Source: Arsenophonus sp031446165
Lineage (GTDB): Bacteria > Pseudomonadota > Gammaproteobacteria > Enterobacterales > Enterobacteriaceae
NCBI GenBank assembly: GCA_031446165.1
Contig: CP132905.1
Span: 186,001 to 250,000 of the forward strand
DNA: 64,000 nt
Reading direction: 5' to 3'
In this document: positions 1-9,424 of the stretch, piece after piece
Numbering within the stretch: position 1 is the stretch's first letter
Layout of the letters: each line of letters opens with the position of its first letter
Translations under genes and position numbers: made by a program
The notes under the pieces: generated by a model
What the model was told of the DNA's origin: nothing
Seen by the model: the letters and a program-made list of their open reading frames with translations, nothing else
Databases searched by the model: none

Positions 1-625
1 ATTGTTAGCATCTGGTGGTCATACTCAATTAATTAATGTAACAGGTATTGGTCAATATAAGTTATTAGGTGAATCAATTGATGATGCTTCTGGTGAAGCT
101 TTTGATAAAACAGCAAAATTATTAGGGTTAGATTATCCAGGTGGTCCAGCACTTTCATTAGTAGCTAAAAAAGGAAAACCTGGTCGGTTTTTTTTTCCTC
201 GTCCTATGACAAATCGTCCTGGATTAGATTTTAGTTTTTCCGGTTTAAAAACTTTTGTGGCTAATACAATTCGTAATACTATTTTAGATGAGCAAACAAT
301 TGCTGATATTGCTTATGAATTTGAAAATGCAATTGTTGATACATTGATAATAAAATCTAAGAGAGCTTTAGAAGTTACTGGTTTTAAACGTTTAGTCATG
401 GCTGGTGGTGTTAGTGCAAATAATACTTTACGAATAAGAATGACGGAATCTATAAAAAATATTGGTGGAGAAGTTTTTTATTCTAGTCCAGAATTTTGTA
501 CTGATAATGGTGCAATGATAGCGTTAACTGGGATGCTACGTTTTAAAAATTGTATGTATAATGATGCTATGGATATTACTGTAAAACCTCGGTGGCCTAT
601 TACCGAATTATTTCCATTAGTTTGA
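1..625 (+). CDS. tsaD: tRNA t6A synthesis transferase TsaD, 5'-truncated by window edge
   Basis: C-terminal 207 residues of TsaD (Gcp/YgjD), the catalytic subunit that transfers threonylcarbamoyl to A37 of ANN-decoding tRNAs together with TsaB, TsaC and TsaE. The frame is open from the first codons and begins inside the conserved SGGHTQL segment, so the true start lies upstream of the window; the TTG near base 2 is not a start. Visible family segments are GESIDDASGEAFDKTAKLLG, the PGGP turn, FSFSGLKT, VMAGGVSAN and the C-terminal FCTDNGAMIA with its metal-binding Asp. Its partner gene tsaB lies at 42955, so both lie in this window. The frame contains a run of nine T but stays open. Identification is secure. 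Confidence 0.97.
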   Translation, partial: LLASGGHTQLINVTGIGQYKLLGESIDDASGEAFDKTAKLLGLDYPGGPALSLVAKKGKPGRFFFPRPMTNRPGLDFSFSGLKTFVANTIRNTILDEQTIADIAYEFENAIVDTLIIKSKRALEVTGFKRLVMAGGVSANNTLRIRMTESIKNIGGEVFYSSPEFCTDNGAMIALTGMLRFKNCMYNDAMDITVKPRWPITELFPLV

Positions 626-1401
626 AGATTGTAGATGTGTTTTATTTTTATTAAAGATATAAGTATTTTTTATATATTTTTGTTATTTTTTTTTAAAATT
701 AATTAAGAAATTATTAAAATATAAAGTAGATATTTAATAAAGATTTTTTATAAATATTAAATATTTTTATAAATTGCTATAAAAATCAATAATATTGATA
801 TTAATATCATTTTTACGATAATTTATATTACTTAAAAAATTATTAATTGATTATATAGACTGATAATTTGTATAAATTTATTTTTGTATACTTTATAGAA
901 AATTTATAACAATGATAATAACGAAAAACATTTTTTTGCATGTTATATTTTTGTGGATGCATTGTTTAAATTGTATGCTGAATTATTTAAGTTTTATAGA
1001 TTAATTATTTAACATAGAAATATACATATACTTTATGTGACAATACAGTGGTTTTTTACTATTTTATATTTTTTTTTATAAATTAAAATAAATAACAAAT
1101 TAGATGCTATTTCTTATTTATAAGAAAAATAATATCTTTTAATGTTTTATAATATAAATAAATGATATGTTATAATTATATATAGTTAGTTATAATTATA
1201 TATAGTTATATGTCATATTTCATTGGTGAGCTACATTTTATTGTTGTGTCATGGGTTTTTATGTTTTTGTTTTTTAAACAACATTATATTTTCTATGATT
1301 ACATTTTTGTATAAATTATAGGTTTTAGTTATATTTTATGAATTATATTGATAATATTTTAAAAAAAATAAATTTAATAATTTTTAAAATGAGAAAAATT
1401 A
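626..1401. other. Intergenic region tsaD-folB, no gene seen
   Basis: AT-rich DNA with stops in all frames. In E. coli plsY (and the ttd genes) lie between tsaD and folB; no plsY remnant is readable here. It contains the 20-bp tandem duplication listed separately. Confidence 0.7.
1169..1208. repeat. Perfect tandem duplication, 2 x 20 bp
   Basis: The unit GTTATAATTATATATAGTTA occurs at 1169-1188 and is repeated exactly at 1189-1208 with no spacer. It lies in noncoding DNA upstream of folB and looks like a recent slippage or duplication event. Confidence 0.9.
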
Positions 1402-1755
1402 ATGGATATTATATTTATTGAAGCATTAACAGTGTTTACAACGATTGGTGTTTATGATTGGGAACAAACAATTAAGCAGAAATTATTGATAGATATTAAA
1501 ATTGGGTATGATCATCAATATGTCAATAAAAGTGATGCTATAGAATGTTATTTAGATTATAATGAAATTGCTAAAATAGTTATTCGATATATAGAAACAA
1601 AAAAATTTAAACTAATAGAGCGTGTTGCAGAAGATGTTGCTGATATTCTTTTGAATCAATTTGATATTTGTTGGGTTTATATTCAAGTAGTAAAATTTAG
1701 TGCACTACCAAAAGCTAAACGGGTTGGGGTAATTATTCAACGTAAAAAGAAATAA
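1402..1755 (+). CDS. folB: Dihydroneopterin aldolase FolB
   Basis: Converts 7,8-dihydroneopterin to 6-hydroxymethyl-dihydropterin and glycolaldehyde in cytosolic folate synthesis. The 117 residues compare with about 122 in E. coli. The N-terminal strand MDIIFIEALTV, the TTIGVYDWEQ segment carrying the conserved catalytic Glu, the IERVAEDVAD helix and the C-terminal GVIIQRKK are all present. The conserved Lys near the C terminus (VVKFSA) also remains. A GAGAAA purine stretch 6-12 bases upstream supports the ATG. It is on the same strand as tsaD and faces cca, as in E. coli. Retention suggests the cell still makes its own folate, although the other folate genes are outside the window. Confidence 0.95.
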   Translation: MDIIFIEALTVFTTIGVYDWEQTIKQKLLIDIKIGYDHQYVNKSDAIECYLDYNEIAKIVIRYIETKKFKLIERVAEDVADILLNQFDICWVYIQVVKFSALPKAKRVGVIIQRKKK

Positions 1756-1780
1756 TTTTGTTATGATGGTAAGTTCTAGT

Positions 1781-3022
1781 TTAATGTGTTATAATTTTTT
1801 GTTTGTTCCACCAAGTTGTTAATTTTTTAATACGTTGTTGAGTAATTTTATCTTTAAATGCAGCACCTGTGATATTTTTTTCAATAATTTTTTGTGAAGA
1901 TGTTGTTTTAGCTATTTGAAATGCTTCAAAAAAAAATTTTTTTTGTAAATAAATAACATTATTTTTTTCTGTTTCTTTATAAGAATCAGCTTCACATATA
2001 ACGGCAAGTTGATTAACACGTTCTGGTTTTTTCCAACTATTTATTTTATCAAATAAATTAATAACATTTGCAGGTTCTAATTGATAAATGTGATGAATAT
2101 GTTGATGAAATTCTGCGACCAATTTTGCTAATTTTTTAATTTTGTTTGGAATACGTAATCTATTACACATGGTTTCTATAAGAGGTATCCCTTGAACTCC
2201 ATAATCAAAAGTTTTATGCAATAATTGTTTTTCTTGAATGAATGTTTTTCCGAAATCATGACAGAGTGCAGCAAATCGAATTTCCACATTATCAGTTAAT
2301 AGTGATGTTACTTTTAAAGTAGTGAGTGTGTGTATTCCAACATTTATTTCACTAGATGAATTTTTTTCTTCTGTTATAGAAAAAAGTCTGTTAATTTCTG
2401 GAAAAAGAATAGCTAAAGCACCACAATTATAAAGTACTTGAAAATAAATATCAGGAGAAGATGTTTGTAATGCTTTTTTTGTTTCTGACCATACTCTTTC
2501 AGCACTTAGTGTTTCTAATTCATTTTTATTCACCATTTTTTGCATTAATTCTTTAGTTTCATCTGCTATTTTGAATTTTTTTTTGGCTAGTTTAGCTGCA
2601 AAACGTGCTACCCTAAGTATCCTTAAGGGATCTTCTATAAAAGCATCGGAAACATGTCGTAATAAACGATTTTTTATATCTTGTTCACCATGATATGGAT
2701 CAATAAGTTCTCCATTTTTATTTTTGGCAATGGCATTAATACTTAGATCTCTGCGTAATAAATCATCTTCTATACTAATGTTTGGTTGAGTATAAAAAGA
2801 AAAACCAGTGTAGCCTTTTCCTATTTTTTTTTCTGTGCGAGCTAAGGCATATGCTTCATGTGTTTTAGGATGCAAAAAAACTGGAAAGTTTTTTCCTACT
2901 TGTATGAAACCTAGTTTAATTAAATCATCTGGAGTAGCACCGACTACAACCCAATCACGATCAGAAATTGGCAATCCTAATAATTCATCTCTAACAGCAC
3001 CTCCAACAAGATAAATTTGCAT
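1781..3022 (-). CDS. cca: CCA-adding enzyme, multifunctional tRNA nucleotidyltransferase
   Basis: Adds or repairs the 3' CCA of tRNAs without a nucleic-acid template. I take the start at MQIYLVGGAVRDELLG, which aligns with the E. coli start and gives 413 residues against 412. An in-frame ATG 15 bases upstream (3037) has no better ribosome site. The nucleotidyltransferase head shows GGAVRD, the DRDW metal-binding pair and RRDLSINAIA. The C-terminal part holds an HD-type phosphohydrolase domain with HTL and LCHDFGK. It is essential here because the tRNA-Trp gene in this window does not encode CCA. It converges on folB. In E. coli bacA lies between them; only 25 bp remain here. Confidence 0.97.
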   Translation of the reverse strand: MQIYLVGGAVRDELLGLPISDRDWVVVGATPDDLIKLGFIQVGKNFPVFLHPKTHEAYALARTEKKIGKGYTGFSFYTQPNISIEDDLLRRDLSINAIAKNKNGELIDPYHGEQDIKNRLLRHVSDAFIEDPLRILRVARFAAKLAKKKFKIADETKELMQKMVNKNELETLSAERVWSETKKALQTSSPDIYFQVLYNCGALAILFPEINRLFSITEEKNSSSEINVGIHTLTTLKVTSLLTDNVEIRFAALCHDFGKTFIQEKQLLHKTFDYGVQGIPLIETMCNRLRIPNKIKKLAKLVAEFHQHIHHIYQLEPANVINLFDKINSWKKPERVNQLAVICEADSYKETEKNNVIYLQKKFFFEAFQIAKTTSSQKIIEKNITGAAFKDKITQQRIKKLTTWWNKQKIITH

Positions 3023-4529
3023 AAGATTGAATCCCATATTTTTGGATGTATCATATTTTTAACTTTTTTATATATTAACATTATTTTAATGTATTCTCTT
3101 ATAAAGAATTTAATGTTATTCTATATATGTTTGTTTTTAAAATTTTTTGTAAGAAAAGAAATAAGATTTGTACTTTTTTTATTCTTGTTTAATGATAAAA
3201 TATTTTTTATAATTGTATCATTTTAATAATTTTTATGAATATTTTTATTAATGTTTATGTAAGTTTGTTATTTTTTTAAGTTTAAAAAATGTTATTTTTA
3301 TTCTAATTATTTATTAATAAATGGTATTTAAATAGTATTTATAATGCTAACAAGTTTTTAGGTTCAATTTTACAAAAATTAGTTTATTATTTATATATTA
3401 TATATCGTATGATCATTTTTAAGATAAAATTAAAATATAAATTAATAACAGTATTCATTTTTTATTTAAAAATAAGTTTTTCTTCTTTTATGTCATTTTT
3501 ATAATTTTAAAATTAGTTGTATGTCATGATTAATATATCATAAAGTATTATAACATATATTCTACAATTAAAAATTTAATTAATTTTTATTTTACTTTTT
3601 TGATTTTTAAATAAAACTATAAATATATATTTTTATATATAATATTATTTATATTTTTTTAAAAAATATGAAATTAGTAGAAAGCAAGTATTATTTAGTA
3701 ATTAAACACTGCTTGTAAAAATAATCAAAAGAATACTATGCATGCTTTTATTAGTATATGAATTAATATCATAACATATGATATTTTTTAACAAAACTTA
3801 TTATAGACAAAATAATTACGCATATATATAAATTAAAAAGGCAAAAATTTTAAAGTAAACCTCTTTATAATAGTTTTATTGATTAAAAATAATATATTTT
3901 CTTATGTAAATTACTTAATATCTAAAAAATATATTAAAATTTTTAAAATTTTAATGATAATTATATATTCAATATATTTAATAATTTTTACTATTATGTT
4001 TACTTTAAATTGATGTTTTCTTTAAAATATAAAATATCGGTTTTTGAATTAAACAATATAATTAAGTATTTACTAAATAATATTTAAAAAAAACCATAAT
4101 CTTTCTTTTTTTAAAAAAACTATTTTTCTTTTTTAGAAATTAATAAAAAATCTATTTTTTCTTGATATATAATTTTTGTAGTTAAAGTAAGAAGATATTT
4201 TCTCATGGCTCATACACTTATAAAATCCAAGTTATGTGAAAATCTTATTCACGATTGAATTATATATTAAGATAAACTTAGAAATGTTATCAATTATTGT
4301 TATGAAATTCTTTGCTATGATTAGATTAGTTGCTTTTTATTCGAATGATTATAAAAAATTTATGAATAATTTTTTAAAAGTTAAGATTTATTATTAATAT
4401 TTTATTATATTGCGTATTTAAATACGTATTTAAAATATTAAAATACTATTTTATTTCATAAAAATAATAGCAAAATTTACATATTTCTAGTGAGAAACTG
4501 TATTGATTAATAGGTAAAAAAAAAATGCT
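3023..4529. other. Intergenic region cca-dnaB, about 1.5 kb, no gene seen
   Basis: Starts divergently from cca and leads into dnaB, so promoters for both should lie here. Long AT homopolymer stretches; no readable ORF or recognisable gene remnant. The short plus-strand ORF at its left end is Leu/Phe/Ile-rich AT translation without family resemblance. Confidence 0.7.
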
Positions 4530-5942
4530 ATGATAAAAAAGTATTCTGAAAAAACTATGTTTATTGGTCAAAATGATCGTCAACAAATAGAAGGATTAAA
4601 AGTACCACCATATTCTTTGGAAGCTGAGCAATCTGTATTAGGTGGTCTTATGTTAGATAATGAACGGTGGGAAAATGTATCTGATCGTTTAACACATACA
4701 GATTTCTTTAGTCGTTTACATCGTATTATTTTTTCTGAAATGCAATGCCTTCTAGAACAAAATCAACCAATAGATCTGATTACTTTATCTGAATCTTTAG
4801 AACAAAAAGGAAAATTGGATGCAATAGGAGGTTTTGGATATTTAGCTGAATTAGCTAAAAATACCCCTAGTGTAGCCAATATTAATGCTTATGCTGATAT
4901 TGTACGTGAGCGTGCTATTGTTCGCGAGATGATTGCGGTAGCAAATGAAATTGCTGATGCAGGTTATAATTCTCAAGGTAAAAGTAGTGAAGAATTATTA
5001 GATTTAGCCGAATCATTGGTTTTTCAGATTGCTGAAAGTCGGGCTAATAAAAATGATGGTCCTAAAGGAATTGAAAAAATTTTATCTGAAACTGTAGAAA
5101 AAATTGAAAAACTTTATCAACAACCACATGATGGTGTGACAGGTATATCTACTGGTTATCAGGATCTTGATAAAAAAACTGCAGGGTTACAAAATTCTGA
5201 TTTAATTATTGTTGCTGCACGCCCTTCAATGGGTAAGACTACTTTTGCCATGAATTTATGTGAACATGCTGCGATGACAGAAGAAAAACCAGTATTAATT
5301 TTTAGTTTGGAAATGCCAGCTAATCAAATTATGATGCGTATGTTGGCCTCTCTTTCTCGGGTTGATCAAACCCGCATTCGAACTGGTCAACTTAGTGATG
5401 AAGATTGGGCTCGTATATCTAGTACGATGAGTATTTTAATGAAAAAACGCAATGTGTATATTGATGATTCGTCAGCATTAACGCCAACAGCAGTTCGTTC
5501 ACGTGCTCGTCGTATTTATAGAGAAAATGGTGGTTTAAGTTTAATTATGATTGATTATCTTCAGTTGATGCGTATTCCCTCTATGTCTGAACATAGAACG
5601 CTGGAAATTGCTGAGATTTCACGTTCCTTAAAATCATTAGCAAAAGAACTACAAATACCTGTTATTGCATTGTCGCAGCTTAATCGTGGTTTAGAACAAC
5701 GAGCAGATAAAAAACCAGTTAATTCAGATTTGCGAGAATCTGGATCTATCGAACAAGATGCTGATTTAATTATGTTTATATATAGAGATGAAGTTTATAA
5801 TAATGATTCAGATCTTAAAGGAATTGCAGAAATTATTATTGGAAAACAACGTAATGGACCAATAGGAACGATACGTCTTACTTTTAACGGACAATGGTCA
5901 CGTTTTGATAATTATGCAGAATCATTTTATTATGATAAATAA
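4530..5942 (+). CDS. dnaB: Replicative DNA helicase DnaB
   Basis: Hexameric ATP-driven helicase that opens the fork and recruits primase. The 470 residues equal the E. coli length closely. The N-terminal primase-interacting domain starts around VPPYSLEAEQSVLGG (residues 25-39). The RecA-like motor domain carries Walker A ARPSMGKTT at 230-238, a Walker B region ending LIMIDYLQLM, and the DLRESGSIEQDADLI segment with the arginine-finger region. The first about 20 residues differ from E. coli, as usual in this family. A weak TAGGT lies upstream of the ATG. alr follows on the same strand after 17-32 bp, as in E. coli, so the two are probably cotranscribed. Confidence 0.98.
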   Translation: MIKKYSEKTMFIGQNDRQQIEGLKVPPYSLEAEQSVLGGLMLDNERWENVSDRLTHTDFFSRLHRIIFSEMQCLLEQNQPIDLITLSESLEQKGKLDAIGGFGYLAELAKNTPSVANINAYADIVRERAIVREMIAVANEIADAGYNSQGKSSEELLDLAESLVFQIAESRANKNDGPKGIEKILSETVEKIEKLYQQPHDGVTGISTGYQDLDKKTAGLQNSDLIIVAARPSMGKTTFAMNLCEHAAMTEEKPVLIFSLEMPANQIMMRMLASLSRVDQTRIRTGQLSDEDWARISSTMSILMKKRNVYIDDSSALTPTAVRSRARRIYRENGGLSLIMIDYLQLMRIPSMSEHRTLEIAEISRSLKSLAKELQIPVIALSQLNRGLEQRADKKPVNSDLRESGSIEQDADLIMFIYRDEVYNNDSDLKGIAEIIIGKQRNGPIGTIRLTFNGQWSRFDNYAESFYYDK

Positions 5943-5974
5943 TTTATATATCATATTTCATGAAGATGAGTTTA

Positions 5975-7075
5975 ATGAAATTAGCAACTGCTATTATTAG
6001 TCGTTCTGCTTTGTGTTATAATATAAAACAAGTACGAAAAATTGTTCCTAATAGTCGTTTTATGGCTATAGTTAAAGCTAATGCTTATGGACATGGTTTA
6101 TTAGAAACTGCTGTTACAATAGAAAAATTTATAGATTGTTTTGGTGTTGCTCGAATTAATGAAGCAATAGCATTACGTGAATATGGGATAAATAAACCTA
6201 TTCTATTATTAGAGGGTTTTTTTGGTCACTCAGAATTATTTACGGTCATTAAAAATAATATTGATATTGTGATACATACTATAGAACAACTTAAAAGCAT
6301 AGAACAACTTGATATATTTAAAAAATATGATATTAGAAATATTCTAAAAGTTTGGATGAAATTAGATACTGGTATGCATCGGTTAGGAGTTAGGCCAGAA
6401 GAAGCAGCAATGTTTTATGACCGTTTAATGAGATGTCGTCATATTAAAAAACCTATTAATATAATCAGTCATTTTTATCAAGCAGGTCATCCTGAATTTT
6501 CTATGGCGACAAATCAACAATTAGCTTGTTTTAATTCTTTTATAAAAGATAAACCTGGTGAAAAATCTATTGCTGCTTCTGCTGGCATTTTATTTTGGCC
6601 TGAATCATATTTTGATTGGGTACGGGTTGGTATAATAATGTATGGATCTTCACCGCAGAAAGGTAAGAAAGGTAAAGATTTTGGTTTATTACCTGTGATG
6701 ACACTCAAATCTAATTTAATTGCTATTCGTAAGCATCACGCGGGAGAAATAGTAGGTTATGATGGTATTTGGGTTAGTAATTATGATACTACTCTTGGAG
6801 TAGTGGCTATTGGTTACGGTGATGGGTACCCAGGAAATGCTCCTTCAGGGACCCCGGTTTTAATTAATGGACGTAAAGTACCTATTGTTGGTAAGGTTTC
6901 CATGGATATGATATTAGTAGATTTAGGAAAAAATGTTAATGATAAAGTGGGTGATGAGGTTCTTATATGGGGAGATTTATTGCCTGTTGAAGAAATAGCG
7001 TCATATGTTCACCTTAGTAATTATGAATTATTAACAAAATTAACTGCTCGTATTAAAATAGAATATTTAAATTAA
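5975..7075 (+). CDS. alr: Alanine racemase, PLP-dependent
   Basis: Makes D-alanine from L-alanine for peptidoglycan, so this symbiont probably keeps a cell wall. I place the start at MKLATAIISRSALCYN, which aligns with the E. coli start and puts the PLP lysine at residue 34 in VKANAYGHG. ATGs at 5960 and 5966 are in frame and cannot be excluded; the AAGATGAG stretch just upstream of 5975 can serve as ribosome site. Further family marks are WMKLDTGMHRLGVRP, the GEIVGYDGIW segment with the catalytic Tyr, GYGDGYP and GKVSMDM. The length of 366 residues compares with 359 in E. coli. It is the only racemase gene seen here. Confidence 0.96.
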   Translation: MKLATAIISRSALCYNIKQVRKIVPNSRFMAIVKANAYGHGLLETAVTIEKFIDCFGVARINEAIALREYGINKPILLLEGFFGHSELFTVIKNNIDIVIHTIEQLKSIEQLDIFKKYDIRNILKVWMKLDTGMHRLGVRPEEAAMFYDRLMRCRHIKKPINIISHFYQAGHPEFSMATNQQLACFNSFIKDKPGEKSIAASAGILFWPESYFDWVRVGIIMYGSSPQKGKKGKDFGLLPVMTLKSNLIAIRKHHAGEIVGYDGIWVSNYDTTLGVVAIGYGDGYPGNAPSGTPVLINGRKVPIVGKVSMDMILVDLGKNVNDKVGDEVLIWGDLLPVEEIASYVHLSNYELLTKLTARIKIEYLN

Positions 7076-7296
7076 TAAATTAAGATAGCAAAATTCTTTA
7101 GAATTTAATTCTATTTACAGTATAATTTTTTAATCTATATTTTTTTTATCTTTTATAGCATATATTTAATAATATATTTTTGTTTTTCATATTAATTGTT
7201 ATAAAAATCTTTTTTAAATATTCATTTAAATATGTAATTGATGATTGTGCTTTTAAAAAGTATAAAAAATACAATACAAAGCATTTCAAAGAGTAT

Positions 7297-7833
7297 TTAA
7301 AATGGAATATCATCATCAAAATCTATTAATTTTTCTGTATTGTTTTCTGTATCACTTGATTTACTTGTAGATGGCACGATAGGTTTTATTTCTTGATCAT
7401 TTATTTCTTTAGACTGTGGCTCTTTTGTTTGTTTCCAAGTGTCAATTGTATTATTTTGTACGTTTTCTTCTGAAGTTAGATTCATACGAGTACCCAACAT
7501 TTGAAAAGTACCTGTGATGTTTACTACTACTTCAGTAGTATAGCGATCTTGTCCATGTTGATCTTGCCATTTTCGAGTTTGTAATGAGCCTTCTATATAA
7601 ACTTGTGAACCTTTACGTAAATATTCATTTGCTATTTCTGCGAGTTTACCAAAAATTACTATACGGTGCCACTCTGTTTTTTCGCGTATATTTCCAGTTT
7701 GTTTATCACGCCAACTTTCTGACGTTGCTAATGTCAAATTTGCAACCATGCCTCCATTTGGCATGTAACGAATTTCTGGATCTTGTCCTAGATTACCGAT
7801 TAATATAACTTTATTGATACCTCTATTACTCAT
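7297..7833 (-). CDS. ssb: Single-stranded DNA-binding protein
   Basis: Homotetrameric OB-fold protein that coats single-stranded DNA at the fork. The OB fold (residues 1 to about 115) is nearly E. coli-like, with NKVILIGNLGQDPEIRY, TEWHRIVIFGKLAEIA and RKGSQVYIEG. The linker after residue 115 has lost the Gly/Gln/Pro-rich character of E. coli and is charged and Asn/Ser/Thr-rich. The acidic tail DFDDDIPF that recruits partner proteins is intact. Length is 178 residues, equal to E. coli. An AAGGAG about ten bases before the ATG gives a good ribosome site. It converges with alr across 221 bp; uvrA, its E. coli neighbour, is not present. Confidence 0.98.
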   Translation of the reverse strand: MSNRGINKVILIGNLGQDPEIRYMPNGGMVANLTLATSESWRDKQTGNIREKTEWHRIVIFGKLAEIANEYLRKGSQVYIEGSLQTRKWQDQHGQDRYTTEVVVNITGTFQMLGTRMNLTSEENVQNNTIDTWKQTKEPQSKEINDQEIKPIVPSTSKSSDTENNTEKLIDFDDDIPF

Positions 7834-8716
7834 TATGTATATACTCCTTGTAATAAATTTGTAGTTTTATTTTTTAAGTATTGAATATAAAAATTTAGTT
7901 TTTTAATGTTTAAAGTATCTTATAATTTTCTATAATTTTTAGTTATATTTAGATTTTCAAAATTATTTGTTATTAAGAAAAAAATTGTATTGTTTTTATC
8001 TGTATTTTATCTTTAAACTTTTAAGTTAAATTATATCATGATTTAAAAAATCTATGTAAATATTTCAATATATTTTTATATTTAATACTTGAAAAAATTA
8101 GGGTAAATAATTTTTTATTTTTTTTACAGAAGATCAGATTTTTTATATGAAAATATATCTTAAAAATATATATTATGATATTTTTTTATTCTCTAAATTC
8201 TTGTAATTGCATAAAAATAAATAAATATTTTTGATATAAAAATTACAATTTTAATATCAAAAAAGTTTTTTATTTTTACATATTTATTAAAAATATAAAT
8301 ATATTACATAAAATCATTTTTTATTTTTTTTCTTAATAGTTTTTTAATTAAGCAGCAATATTTTATCTTATTTAGAGATATATTTTATTTGTAGATACTA
8401 TTGTATTTATATATGATTATACTATATATAAAAATAAAAATATGGTTAAATAAAGTTATTATGTTTTTTAAAATTTTACATAAGAACCATAGATTTATTT
8501 TAATGTATTGGTATAAATATTTTTTATGATTTTTTATGTTATTTATTTTTTATTAAAAAAATTTTTAAAATCATAGTGTTATCTGATATTAAATAAAATA
8601 TCATTTTTACATTATATTTACAAAATTCTATATTTTTTATTATTTTTTATAAAAAAACTTTTTTTGATATTTTGAATATAGAAGAAGGATAATTATGCAA
8701 ATTGTTTATTTTTAAT
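7834..8716. other. Intergenic region ssb-fre, about 0.9 kb, no gene seen
   Basis: Upstream of ssb and downstream of fre. Nearly pure A/T with stops in all frames. It would be one of the two edges of the inverted rmuC-to-fre block described in the findings. Confidence 0.65.
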
Positions 8717-9424
8717 TTAATTAAGTAGAGATTCAAATGCATCACCATAACAATATTCAGGATTTGCTCCTTTTTGATTGCATAAACATTCTCTAGCAGT
8801 TTTAGCCATTTTAAATGGACCTGCAATATAAATTTCATGTTGAGTCAGTTGATTAAAGTCATTGAGTACAGCATTTAATATTGTGCCTCTACGGCCATCC
8901 CAATGCGATATGAATTCTTCAATTACAAAAATAATTTTTACATTAGGATATCTTTTTGAGAGATATTTTAATTCATGCAAAAAATATAAATTTTCTAACC
9001 TTCGACTGCCCCAATAAAAAGTAATGTCTCTATTAGGATTTTCTTTTAATGCAGCATGTAAAATAGATTGAGTGTACGAAAATCCTGTTCCTCCTGTAAT
9101 AATAATCATAGGTTTTTTGCTGCCTTCACGAAACCAAGCATGACCATACGGTATATCGATATTGATACTATTTTTTTTATGCATTAATTGCATTACTTTT
9201 ATTCCATATAGATGAAATTTTGATGTACTTATGTGTAATTCAATAGTTTTCTTTTCTGAAGGGATAGAGGCTATTGAAAATGGTCTTTGTTGATATTTAT
9301 TTATAATAAGCATCAAATATTGACCAGCACGAAATGAAAATTGACCTTGAGGTAATAATAAAACACGATATATGGTATTATTAATAGATTGTATAGATAC
9401 AACTTTAGATTTTAATTTAGTCAT
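8717..9424 (-). CDS. fre: NAD(P)H-flavin oxidoreductase Fre
   Basis: Reduces free flavins (FMN, riboflavin) with NAD(P)H. In E. coli it supplies reduced flavin, including for making the prenyl-FMN cofactor used by UbiD. The 235 residues compare with 233 in E. coli. Marks are SFRAGQYLML and RPFSIAS (flavin-binding barrel), then GGTGFSYTQSIL and the C-terminal EIYIAGPFKMAKTARE (nucleotide-binding domain). The first eight bases overlap the end of ubiD (ATGACTAA), so translation is coupled. The ubiD-fre pairing is conserved from E. coli and fits a supply line for the UbiD cofactor. Confidence 0.96.
   Translation of the reverse strand: MTKLKSKVVSIQSINNTIYRVLLLPQGQFSFRAGQYLMLIINKYQQRPFSIASIPSEKKTIELHISTSKFHLYGIKVMQLMHKKNSINIDIPYGHAWFREGSKKPMIIITGGTGFSYTQSILHAALKENPNRDITFYWGSRRLENLYFLHELKYLSKRYPNVKIIFVIEEFISHWDGRRGTILNAVLNDFNQLTQHEIYIAGPFKMAKTARECLCNQKGANPEYCYGDAFESLLN

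Noticed and set aside
3017..3226. Short plus-strand ORF after cca
   Set aside because: Phe/Leu/Ile-rich translation of AT DNA that starts inside cca on the other strand; no ribosome site or family resemblance.
7088..7103. AAATTCT/AGAATTT inverted repeat between alr and ssb
   Set aside because: Only A/T-rich with a loop too short for a stable hairpin; not a credible terminator.
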